NCBI GenBank assembly: GCA_040222455.1
Contig: JAVKDD010000011.1
Coordinates: forward strand, 558,001-622,000
From: RHLJ01 sp040222455
GTDB taxonomy: Bacteria; Bacteroidota; Rhodothermia; Balneolales; Balneolaceae
Reading direction: 5' to 3'
Length of the DNA: 64,000 bases
The notes below the pieces were generated by a model that had not been told where the DNA came from, did not search any database, and was given only the letters and a program-made list of their open reading frames with translations. The position numbers and the translations under genes were made by a program. This document shows positions 8,782 to 16,904 of this stretch, in pieces; position 1 is the stretch's first letter, and each line of letters starts with the position of its first letter.

Positions 8782-10080
8782 TTAAGCGGTTACGAAATCA
8801 TAAAGCGGGAATCGCTCACACAAAGCAGCTACTTCACCAGTAACTTGTCTATGTATTTCTTCATTACTCGGATTTTGAATCACTTTGTCGATAATTACTG
8901 CGATATATTCAAATTCAGATTCTTTAAGGCCACGGGTTGTCATTGCAGGTGCACCAATTCTAATACCTGATGTAACAAAAGGACTCTCAGTATCGAAAGG
9001 AACCATGTTTTTATTTACAGTAATAGCGGCTTTACCAAGTGCTTCTTCTGCAATTTTTCCAGTAACGCCTTTATTTCTTAAATCGATAAGGATTAAATGA
9101 TTATCTGTTCCTCCACTAACAATATCATATCCAAGCTCCACAAATTTTGCGGCAAGAGCTCTCGCATTTTTCTGGGTTTGAAGTTGATAATCTTTAAATG
9201 AATCTTCAAGCGCTTCTCCATATGCAACTGCTTTAGCTGCAACTACATGCATCAATGGGCCACCTTGAGTTCCAGGAAAAACAGCCGAATCTAGTACTTC
9301 ACTCCAATTTTTAACCCGTCCAGATTTTGGAGCAACAACGCCAAGCGTATTCTCACCATCTTTTCCAACTAAAATCATACCACCACGAGGTCCACGAAGG
9401 GTTTTATGAGTGGTTGTAGTTACAACATGAGCATAAGGAAGAGGATCGTTTAGAATTTTAGTAGCGATTAAACCGGCAGTGTGTGCCATATCCATCCAAA
9501 GAAGTGCGCCTACTTCGTCTGCAATACTACGGAATGCTTCATAGTCATAGTCTCTGGAATAAGCAGATGCACCGATAGAAATCATTTTAGGCTTAACTGC
9601 TTTCGCTTTATCACGGATTTTATTGTAATCAAGTCGTCCAGTTTCTTTTTCAACTCCATAGAACTCTGGCTTGAAGTAAATGCCTGAAAAATTTACTGGA
9701 GAACCGTGTGTTAAATGTCCGCCATGGGATAAGTCAAACCCTAATAGAGTATCTCCGGGTTTCATTAATGCAAGATAAACCGCGGCATTTGCAGTTGCTC
9801 CCGAATGAGGTTGAACATTTACCCAATCAGCTCCAAAGAGCTTTTTTGCACGGTCGCGAGCGATATCTTCAATTACATCTGCAAATTCACAACCACCATA
9901 ATATCTTTTCCCAGGATAGCCTTCTGCGTACTTATTAGTAAGATTACTCCCATTGGCTTGTAATACCGCTCGGGTTACGAAATTCTCAGAAGCAATAAGC
10001 TCGAGATTCGTATTTTGGCGTTCGGTTTCTTTTTCCAAAAGGGCAAAGATTTTAGGATCCTGTTCTTGGATTGATTTCAT
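8782..10080 (-). CDS. glyA: Serine hydroxymethyltransferase
   Basis: This PLP enzyme converts serine and tetrahydrofolate to glycine and 5,10-methylene-tetrahydrofolate in the cytoplasm, supplying one-carbon units. Recognisable features are LELIASENFVT near residue 30, NKYAEGYPGKRYYGG, HSGATANAAVY, the PLP-lysine motif VVTTTTHKTLRGPRGG at about residues 220-235, and the C-terminal IRIGAPAMTTRG. The length of 432 residues fits the family (about 415-430). The ATG at 10080 shares one base with the rpiB stop (TGATG), so translation is coupled; a TTG three bases upstream is the alternative. It is followed closely by tatC. Confidence 0.98.
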   Translation of the reverse strand: MKSIQEQDPKIFALLEKETERQNTNLELIASENFVTRAVLQANGSNLTNKYAEGYPGKRYYGGCEFADVIEDIARDRAKKLFGADWVNVQPHSGATANAAVYLALMKPGDTLLGFDLSHGGHLTHGSPVNFSGIYFKPEFYGVEKETGRLDYNKIRDKAKAVKPKMISIGASAYSRDYDYEAFRSIADEVGALLWMDMAHTAGLIATKILNDPLPYAHVVTTTTHKTLRGPRGGMILVGKDGENTLGVVAPKSGRVKNWSEVLDSAVFPGTQGGPLMHVVAAKAVAYGEALEDSFKDYQLQTQKNARALAAKFVELGYDIVSGGTDNHLILIDLRNKGVTGKIAEEALGKAAITVNKNMVPFDTESPFVTSGIRIGAPAMTTRGLKESEFEYIAVIIDKVIQNPSNEEIHRQVTGEVAALCERFPLYDFVTA

Positions 10081-10535
10081 CAACTAAGGTCTTTTTGAGT
10101 TAAAGCTTCAATTTTTTCAATTCGACGAAGATGCCGTCCGCCTTCAAATTCAGTTCCAAACCAAGCTGTTAAAATAGCTTCTAGTTCGTTTACATTCTCT
10201 TCAAGTTCTCTTCCCGGTAAACAAAGAACATTGGCATTATTATGAAGTCGAGTCATTTCGGCTACTTTTTGATTGTATACCAATGCTGCTCTAATCTTTG
10301 GAAATTTGTTTGCAGTCATACAAACTCCTTGTCCACTTCCACAAAGTATAATGCCTTGTTCATATTCTCCTGAATTCACTCGTTCAGAAACATGAATGGC
10401 AAAATCAGGATAATCAACAGAATCATCCGTATGAGTGCCAAAATCAACGGGAGTATGGCCGAGTTTCTCCAAAATTCTTTTGGTGATAGTTTTTGCCTTA
10501 AAACCGGCGTGATCGCTCGCAATAGGGATGATCAT
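10080..10535 (-). CDS. rpiB: Ribose-5-phosphate isomerase B
   Basis: A cytoplasmic isomerase interconverting ribose 5-phosphate and ribulose 5-phosphate in the pentose phosphate pathway. The 151-residue protein has the family signatures: SDHAGFK at residues 7-13, the catalytic Cys65 in CGSGQGVCMTANK, His98 in TRLHNNANVLCLPGRE, and a GGRHLRRIEKIEAL tail. Start is ATG. It is the first gene of a tight minus-strand group with glyA (1-base overlap) and tatC. The 100-base gap upstream separates it from a divergent inositol-monophosphatase-family gene. Confidence 0.97.
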   Translation of the reverse strand: MIIPIASDHAGFKAKTITKRILEKLGHTPVDFGTHTDDSVDYPDFAIHVSERVNSGEYEQGIILCGSGQGVCMTANKFPKIRAALVYNQKVAEMTRLHNNANVLCLPGRELEENVNELEAILTAWFGTEFEGGRHLRRIEKIEALTQKDLS

Positions 10536-10637
10536 TTACTTTGAAATTGGGATGAAAGATTAGAATCTAAATATCTTTAAATTTTAGGTTAGATTAAAGG
10601 TGAAATAAGAATTAAGAATTATTCAACTGAGAATATT

Positions 10638-11447
10638 TTGAACTATCAAAAAGAACTTAATACAGCACGTGAAGCAGCTAAAGAAGCTTCAAAAATAATT
10701 AAGGGTTACCGCAAAGACGAATCTTTTGAAATTCAATTAAAAAGAAAGAATGATTTAGTCACAGATGCAGATGTTGCTTCTGAAAAAAAAATTATTGAAA
10801 TCATTAAATCAATATTCCCGACCGATCAATTCTTGGCTGAAGAATCAAATACCTATACTGAATTACCAAAAGGTAGAGTTTGGATAATTGATCCTATTGA
10901 TGGAACTACAAATTTTTCCCATGGTTTTCCTCCATATTGTGTATCAATTGCTTTTTGGGTTGATGGGGTTGCCAAAGTAGGATTAGTTTTGGAAGTCGCC
11001 AATGATGAATGGTTTTGGGCGGTAGAAGGAGAAGGAGCATATTTAGGAGATCAAAAGCTTTCAATTTCTCAAATCACCGATCACTCTAAAGCGTTGATCG
11101 CTACAGGATTTCCATATAGTCAGTTCGACCTTGTTGATCCATATTTACAAGTACTTAAAACCCTAATGCATAAAACACATGGAATCAGAAGGGCAGGATC
11201 AGCAGCATACGATTTATGTTGTGTTGCTTCTGGGCGAGTAGATGGATTTTATGAATACGGTTTAAGTCCATGGGATATAGCTGCAGGAATACTTATTATT
11301 CAGGAAGCAGGTGGGATTTCAACTGATTGGGAAGGAGGACAGAACCAGTTGTTTGGAAAACGAATTATTTCTGGGAATTCAACGATTTGTAAGTTTTTGG
11401 AAGGTGAACTTAAAGCCTGTTTTGAAGAAGAAAATCTCTCTCTTTAG
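10638..11447 (+). CDS. Inositol monophosphatase family protein
   Basis: A 269-residue Mg2+-dependent phosphatase of the IMPase/SuhB family, cytoplasmic, hydrolysing inositol phosphates or related sugar phosphates. Visible motifs are the metal ligand AEES at about 67-70, motif A WIIDPIDGTTNFSHG (Asp85, Asp88), and motif B SPWDIAAGILIIQEAGG at about 209-225. The start is TTG; no ATG lies near the conserved N-terminus. The physiological substrate cannot be told from the sequence; some members hydrolyse histidinol phosphate or 3'-phosphoadenosine 5'-phosphate. Single gene, divergent from rpiB, with a gene-poor 500-base stretch downstream. Confidence 0.92.
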   Translation: MNYQKELNTAREAAKEASKIIKGYRKDESFEIQLKRKNDLVTDADVASEKKIIEIIKSIFPTDQFLAEESNTYTELPKGRVWIIDPIDGTTNFSHGFPPYCVSIAFWVDGVAKVGLVLEVANDEWFWAVEGEGAYLGDQKLSISQITDHSKALIATGFPYSQFDLVDPYLQVLKTLMHKTHGIRRAGSAAYDLCCVASGRVDGFYEYGLSPWDIAAGILIIQEAGGISTDWEGGQNQLFGKRIISGNSTICKFLEGELKACFEEENLSL

Positions 11448-11948
11448 TTTTTATAACCTCACTCCAATATTAAGTTAGGCATGATTCCACTATTTTGACT
11501 GGAAAAGAGGAGGTCGTTTAACTTTAGTCAAGTAGCTTCAACCTTACGTTATCTAGTACCACTATTGAGTGGTCAAAAGTGGAGCAAAACCCACCGGCTG
11601 GATTTATTCAGGGAAGATATTCTCCGCTTCAGGCAAATAATCAAATGTACAGACAAGCTGTACTGATTTTTTGCTTTTCTAAAGCTGTGATGAAGATCTG
11701 CTATTCCTTCATAACTCCAATGCCGGATAATTTATACTCCATCGTGAGTATCCTCAGGATGTTTGGGAGTGTAAATACTGAATATTATGTGAGGTAAGTT
11801 TCCGGCGAAGAATTTGGGGACAAGTGGGACAATTGACCTACTATCAATCCCATACTTAGTGAGGTGGGAAGGAGTAGCTTAAAAAGATTAAACAAAAAAA
11901 AGGCAGTCCTTAAGACTGCCTTTTAGAATGTGTTATGTTAGCGCTTCT
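11448..11948. other. Gene-poor interval, possible decayed sequence
   Basis: About 500 bases with no convincing gene. The only open frame of any length (11579-11797, plus strand) has no recognisable motif and an unusual composition, and all frames carry frequent stops. The base composition is slightly richer in G and C than usual spacers here, which would fit decayed coding DNA, but I recognise no transposase or other remnant. The right end holds the terminator of the minus-strand propeller gene. Confidence 0.4.
11894..11924 (-). terminator. Rho-independent terminator of the propeller gene
   Basis: A perfect stem AAGGCAGTC/GACTGCCTT with a short CTTAA-centred loop. On the minus strand it is followed by a run of seven or eight T residues and lies 25 bases beyond the stop of the T9SS-sorted protein. 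The plus-strand side has only TTTT, so it is mainly a minus-strand terminator. Confidence 0.8.
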
Positions 11949-14276
11949 TTATTTAATCAAGGTCATTTTCCCAGTTCGTAATTGAGAACCTGCCTGCACA
12001 GTATAGAGATATACACCACTTGCTAGCGATGAAGCATCAAAATACACAGAGTGCATACCTGAGTTAAGTTTTCCCATATCGATTTCTTTAACAACCTGAC
12101 CAGACATCGTATACACAACTATGTTTGCATTAGAAGGTTGATTGAGTTCAAACTGTAACTGAGTCCCTGGATTAAATGGATTGGGATAATTTGGTAGAAT
12201 TCGAAATGCAACAGGATTATTATCAAACTCTTCAGTATGAGTTCCCATTGCGGATATACTTACTTCGTAAATATCAGCGCCGTATCTAAGTAAAAAAGTA
12301 TTATCACCAGTAATAGTGACTTCATCAGCAGCTCCTTCTGGCAGATCCACATTCAGTTTTTTAAAAGTTTCTCCAGATTGGTAGAAGTAACCTATTGGAC
12401 CAGACTGGTAGGTTATTGGATCTGTATCAAAAACCAATCCAACAATGGTGCCATTTGGTAAACGAAATAAAGTATTTAATTCAGGTGTGTTATATTCTTC
12501 AGATGTAGAAAATGGAATTTCAGAAGTGGTTTCTGTTTCTAGGTCATAGACTTCAATTGTGGATTTTAATGTATATTCTGGTGCAGGATATCCAGAAATT
12601 GTAGTCAATATTTCTTTCTCTACAGGATCCATAAAATATCCACGAAAAAATATAGTACCTTCATGATCTTCCTGGATATGGGTCCAAGTGGTACCAAGGT
12701 CTGTTGAGTAATGAACACCAAGACCTTGATCAAACGCATAATTATCAAAATATGCGATATAGCCATCAATGGCAGAGAAATTAGAAATGTTCGCACCATT
12801 GGGATTTTCCTCAACAGCAGTCCAGCTAACTAAGTCGGTACTAGTGTAAATTCCTTGGAAACCTCCAAGAGCCTCGTGAATAACAGCAGTACCAGTTGCA
12901 GTAAAATATAGGTTATCAGGAAGTAGAAAATCTTGAGGGTCATGTTCTACATATTCCCAGATATTAGTTTCTTTGTTGTGCGTTATGCTTACATACTTGG
13001 AAACTAAAACAAGTTCTCCTGTAACAGGGTTTTTAGATAGTTGTACAGTACCTCCAACTGGGTTCCAACCTGCAGGTGCATTATTAAAACCTTGAACTTC
13101 CGAAAGATCAGGTGGAGTTCCTACAGTCACCCAAGTTCTGGTTTCTGCATTCCACTGATGCACCCCTTTACCTATAGAGAATAAGTAAATATCTCCTGTA
13201 GAGTCATCATGAAAAATTTGAGTTAGTGTGTTTGCTTCAAGTCCTGAATTTAATTCCGACCAGGTGCTACCACCATCAGATGAGCTCAACATTCCTGGTG
13301 AAGCAGAGATGTAGGAATTGTTGTATGCATCACCCCAAACAGTTGTAGCTATAATAGTACCATTTTCTAGTTCAAGTACATCCTTAATTCCTTGGTAAGA
13401 AAATATGCTACTTGATAATTCGAGATCGGTATCCGACCAATTTGCTCCTGCATCAGATGTTATATACACATGTGCATTTAATCCACCTGCGAGAATTCGG
13501 CTATCACTGAGCGCATTAAGGCTAAAAGCGGCTTCTTCATTAACTTGTGTCCAGTTAGCACCTTCATCAGTAGAAGACTGAATGCCATGCTCCAATGAAG
13601 AAAAATAAAACAAATCATCCGTAACAAGAATGTCTGTTATTAGATCAATAAATTCGGATGGGATAGTTAATTGAGTAAAGGTTGCACCACCAGATTCAGA
13701 GAGATATAATTTTTTTCCTGATGCACCAAGCAGTTTTCCATCAGAGGTAGATTCTAGATAAGTAAAAAACTGCTTTGGATCGTCGTGAGAGGCCCAGCTC
13801 ACACCGCCATCGGTTGATTTCATGATTTCACCAAGACTTGAGGTAGAATATCGGTAACTGGCATATAATGCAGAATCAGAGACCACTATTTCACCGAAAG
13901 CACCTTTGCTTCCAAAAAATTCAGGCAAAGTTTCCGGTATGGTTATCGTGCCAGATGAATAAATCATGAGTCCAAAAGATCCATATACATATAACTGATC
14001 TCTGTACTCATCAACAGTAAGGTAAGCAGTGCGATTTACTTCAAACGCTGCTGACCAACCAAGATTGAAACGAGTGTCTTTAGACCAGCTAGCCCCATTA
14101 TCAGCAGAAGTAAATATCTTGGCATCAAATGTTATTGTGTATAGGGTATCCTGAAATTCAACCACAGAAAAGAAGTTACCGCCATCAAGTCCGGGAAGTT
14201 TTTCTGAAGTAACCTGACTATAGGAATTTGAAATAGTGAATAATATAAAGGTACATAGTAAGTAAAAATATCTCAT
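11949..14276 (-). CDS. T9SS-sorted beta-propeller (Asp-box/VPS10-like) protein
   Basis: A 775-residue secreted protein. Residues 1-20 are a Sec signal peptide (cleavage near NSYSQ). About eight Asp-box type repeats (S-x-D-x-G-x-x-W) are spread over residues 40-540, for example TSADNGASWSKD, KSTDGGVSWASH, SSTDEGANWTQV, SSSDGGSTWSEL and YSTDLGTTWTHI, indicating a sialidase/VPS10-like beta-propeller. No sialidase catalytic set (the Arg triad or FRIP motif) is evident, so a binding or structural role is more likely than glycosidase activity. The C-terminal 80 residues, beginning at YPNPFNPGTQLQFEL, form a type A sorting domain for type IX secretion and attachment to the cell surface. Single gene with its own terminator. 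Confidence 0.85.
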   Translation of the reverse strand: MRYFYLLCTFILFTISNSYSQVTSEKLPGLDGGNFFSVVEFQDTLYTITFDAKIFTSADNGASWSKDTRFNLGWSAAFEVNRTAYLTVDEYRDQLYVYGSFGLMIYSSGTITIPETLPEFFGSKGAFGEIVVSDSALYASYRYSTSSLGEIMKSTDGGVSWASHDDPKQFFTYLESTSDGKLLGASGKKLYLSESGGATFTQLTIPSEFIDLITDILVTDDLFYFSSLEHGIQSSTDEGANWTQVNEEAAFSLNALSDSRILAGGLNAHVYITSDAGANWSDTDLELSSSIFSYQGIKDVLELENGTIIATTVWGDAYNNSYISASPGMLSSSDGGSTWSELNSGLEANTLTQIFHDDSTGDIYLFSIGKGVHQWNAETRTWVTVGTPPDLSEVQGFNNAPAGWNPVGGTVQLSKNPVTGELVLVSKYVSITHNKETNIWEYVEHDPQDFLLPDNLYFTATGTAVIHEALGGFQGIYTSTDLVSWTAVEENPNGANISNFSAIDGYIAYFDNYAFDQGLGVHYSTDLGTTWTHIQEDHEGTIFFRGYFMDPVEKEILTTISGYPAPEYTLKSTIEVYDLETETTSEIPFSTSEEYNTPELNTLFRLPNGTIVGLVFDTDPITYQSGPIGYFYQSGETFKKLNVDLPEGAADEVTITGDNTFLLRYGADIYEVSISAMGTHTEEFDNNPVAFRILPNYPNPFNPGTQLQFELNQPSNANIVVYTMSGQVVKEIDMGKLNSGMHSVYFDASSLASGVYLYTVQAGSQLRTGKMTLIK

Positions 14277-14686
14277 AAATACGTTAAGTTGGTGTTAGAA
14301 TTCACGCCATAGTATTCGTATTAGAAAGAATTATAAATACCCTTTTGGGGGTATTTTTTTCTGTATAATTAAGTAATTGAGTTGTAATGCCTGTAAAAAT
14401 ATAGTGTGTGGGTTTACTAAATTATCATCTTGAAGAAAAAAGTGACTCTGGTTCTACTCTTTGAAATGATCTAATGTGACAATGCAATTCCTTAATAATG
14501 AGTAATTAACCTATAGTTGATTACTTGACATAGCTTGTTGTTGATGGTGAAAATAGTGAATCCGTACATCGCGTCTATAATTACGTTTACATGCTTCTAG
14601 CAAATTGATTTCTTTCTCTTCAAAACTATTTCACTCTCCATGAATTCTCAGTACCTTGATCTTAAATTAATAAAAAAGGGTAATCC
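14277..14686. other. 410-base divergent intergenic region
   Basis: No gene is visible between the propeller gene (minus) and aguB (plus). It contains a terminator-like hairpin near 14335-14360 and isolated promoter-like hexamers (TTGACA at 14525-14530 and TATAAT at 14576-14581) that are too far apart to pair with each other. It must contain promoters for both flanking genes, but I cannot place them with confidence. Confidence 0.5.
14335..14360 (+). terminator. Orphan terminator-like hairpin
   Basis: The arms AAATACCC and GGGTATTT are perfectly complementary, with a short TTTT-rich loop, and are followed by further T residues on the plus strand. No plus-strand gene lies upstream (the nearest gene runs the other way), so it would end either a small RNA or antisense transcription from the propeller gene. 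It could also be a leader structure, 330 bases ahead of aguB. Confidence 0.4.
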
Positions 14687-15571
14687 GTGTCTGAAAGAAC
14701 TATAAACATCGGTATTGTTCAAATGAGTTGTTCATCTAACTCTGAAGAAAATCTTGAAAAGGTAATCCGAAAAATTAAGGAAGCAGCAGCTAAAGGAGCT
14801 CAAATCATTTGCCTTCAAGAGCTTTTTAAGTCTTTGTACTTTTGTGATGTTGAGGACTATGAAAATTTCAAACTTGCGGAGTCAATTCCCGGACCAAGCA
14901 CAGAAGCGCTCTCAAAAGTAGCTAAAGAATTGGGAGTTGTAATTGTAGCATCCTTATTTGAAAAAAGAGCAGAAGGTTTATACCATAACACTACGGCTGT
15001 TTTGGATGCTGATGGATCCTATTTAGGAAAATACAGAAAGATGCATATTCCCGATGATCCGGGTTATTATGAGAAATTTTATTTTACACCAGGTGATTTA
15101 GGTTATAAAGTTTTTGAAACTAAATTCGCCAAAATTGGTGTATTGATTTGCTGGGATCAATGGTATCCGGAAGCCGCTAGAATCACTTCATTGATGGGTG
15201 CCGAAATGCTTTTTTATCCTACAGCAATCGGCTGGCATCATTCTCAGGGCAGTGAAATGAACGATGAGCAATATCAAGCTTGGCAAACTATACAACGTTC
15301 TCACTCTGTAGCAAATGGAATTCCTGTCATTTCTGTGAACAGAGTAGGCAAGGAAGGTGAGATGGAATTCTGGGGTGGTTCTTTTATGACCAATGCGTTT
15401 GGGAAAATACTTTATAAAGCTTCTCATATTGAAGAAGAAGTTTTTGTAGGATCACTTTCTATGAGTGACTCTAATCAATATCGAACACACTGGCCATTCC
15501 TTAGAGATCGTCGTATAGATTCTTATCAACCTATTACCAAACGTTTTCTGGATGAAGATGAACCTAATTGA
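14687..15571 (+). CDS. aguB: N-carbamoylputrescine amidase
   Basis: A nitrilase-superfamily amidase that hydrolyses N-carbamoylputrescine to putrescine, CO2 and ammonia, the last step of the agmatine route. The catalytic triad is visible: Glu45 in LQELF, Lys118 in YRKMHIPDD and Cys155 in LICWDQWYPE; the ICWDQWYPEAAR and GWHHSQ features are typical of AguB. The length of 294 residues is normal. It starts at GTG with a purine-rich AAAAAAGGG about 8 bases upstream. The end overlaps the agmatine deiminase gene by 20 bases, which with the matching enzyme chemistry shows a two-gene polyamine operon. Confidence 0.95.
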   Translation: MSERTINIGIVQMSCSSNSEENLEKVIRKIKEAAAKGAQIICLQELFKSLYFCDVEDYENFKLAESIPGPSTEALSKVAKELGVVIVASLFEKRAEGLYHNTTAVLDADGSYLGKYRKMHIPDDPGYYEKFYFTPGDLGYKVFETKFAKIGVLICWDQWYPEAARITSLMGAEMLFYPTAIGWHHSQGSEMNDEQYQAWQTIQRSHSVANGIPVISVNRVGKEGEMEFWGGSFMTNAFGKILYKASHIEEEVFVGSLSMSDSNQYRTHWPFLRDRRIDSYQPITKRFLDEDEPN

Positions 15572-16646
15572 AGCTCCAAAAGACTGGAATCAGGCATCAA
15601 CATTTGATGAGATTCCCTCCGAAAAAGGATTTTACTTTCCTGCTGAATGGGAAGAGCATGAAGCAACATGGTTAAGCTGGCCTCATAATTCAGAAACCTG
15701 GCCAGGAAAAATAGATTCGATTTACCCAGCATACTGCGAGTTTATCAAGTTGGTAGCGGAAGGAGAGAAAGTAAAGATCAACGTTCGGGATAAGGCAATG
15801 GCAGAGGAGGCCTTTGCTAAAATTAAGAAGTCCGGCGCTGATATGTCTCAGGTTTTTTTTTATGTGAATCCCACCAACGACGCCTGGTGCCGCGATCACG
15901 GTCCTGCTTTTTTGGTGAATAAAGAGTTTAATAAAAAGATTATTGTGGATTGGGGATTTAATGCTTGGGGAGGGAAATATCCTCCTTTTGATTTGGATGA
16001 TGTAATTCCAACCCGAATTGCTAATCAACTAGGTCTTCCTGTTGCACAGGCTGATATTGTTATGGAAGGAGGTTCCGTAGAATTCAATGGAAAAGGAACT
16101 GTTTTAACTACAACATCCTGTTTGCTAAATAAAAACCGGAATCCTCATCTATCCAAAGATCAAATCGAAGAGTACTTGAAAAATTACTACGGGGTAACCC
16201 AAATTCTTTGGCTGGGCGATGGAATTATAGGTGACGACACAGATGGACATATTGATGACATTACTCGATTTGTGAATGAGACTACGGTTGTTACTGCTAT
16301 TGAAGAGGATCCTAATGATGAAAATTATGAACCGTTAAAAGTTAATCGTGAATTGTTAATGGGAGTAACCATTAACCAATCACCATTAATTGTAGTAGAT
16401 TTACCAATGCCTAAAGCCAGATATTACAAGGGGCAGCGTTTACCAATGTCGTACGCAAATTTCTATATCTCCAATAAATATGTAGTTGTTCCTGTTTTTG
16501 GTGATCCAAATGATGAAAAGGCTGTTTTCATTTTACAGGGATGTTTCCCTACCCGTAAAGTAGTCGGTGTAGATTCTTCGGATATAATCTGGGGATTAGG
16601 TTCTTTTCATTGCCTGAGCCAACAGGAGCCAAAACTTTCTAAATAA
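15552..16646 (+). CDS. aguA: Agmatine deiminase
   Basis: This guanidino-modifying enzyme converts agmatine to N-carbamoylputrescine and ammonia in the cytoplasm. Conserved segments are WPHNSETWPG near the N-terminus, WCRDHGPAF, EGGSVEFNGKGT, GDDTDGHIDDITRF (Asp and His catalytic residues), and the C-terminal nucleophile Cys354 in SFHCLSQQEP. The length of 364 residues matches the family. The start is ATG at 15552 or 15558, inside the end of aguB. Together the two genes turn agmatine into putrescine; no arginine decarboxylase gene is in the window, so agmatine is made elsewhere in the genome or taken up. Confidence 0.97.
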   Translation: MKMNLIEAPKDWNQASTFDEIPSEKGFYFPAEWEEHEATWLSWPHNSETWPGKIDSIYPAYCEFIKLVAEGEKVKINVRDKAMAEEAFAKIKKSGADMSQVFFYVNPTNDAWCRDHGPAFLVNKEFNKKIIVDWGFNAWGGKYPPFDLDDVIPTRIANQLGLPVAQADIVMEGGSVEFNGKGTVLTTTSCLLNKNRNPHLSKDQIEEYLKNYYGVTQILWLGDGIIGDDTDGHIDDITRFVNETTVVTAIEEDPNDENYEPLKVNRELLMGVTINQSPLIVVDLPMPKARYYKGQRLPMSYANFYISNKYVVVPVFGDPNDEKAVFILQGCFPTRKVVGVDSSDIIWGLGSFHCLSQQEPKLSK

Positions 16647-16904
16647 TATTTGGAAGTACGGTATACAAGGGGCTCAAGTATGTTAAACATTACGATTACG
16701 AGAGCTAAGATTTACTTGAACGGGAGTTTATTTCTTCGGTAAAAATTACAACTATACTATTTTTCTATTTATTTCTGTGGTAAACTACTTTTCTGAATTC
16801 TTTGTTCAGGTAAAAGCTTAACAACAATTGACTTCAATTTATTATAAAAAAGCGCTACCATTAATAGATAAAGGTTTTTATTCCCTCCGTTAATAAAGTT
16901 ATTT

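Noticed and set aside
11579..11797. 72-codon open frame in the gene-poor stretch
   Set aside because: No recognisable motif and no typical gene context; all other frames here are broken, so it is not called as a gene.
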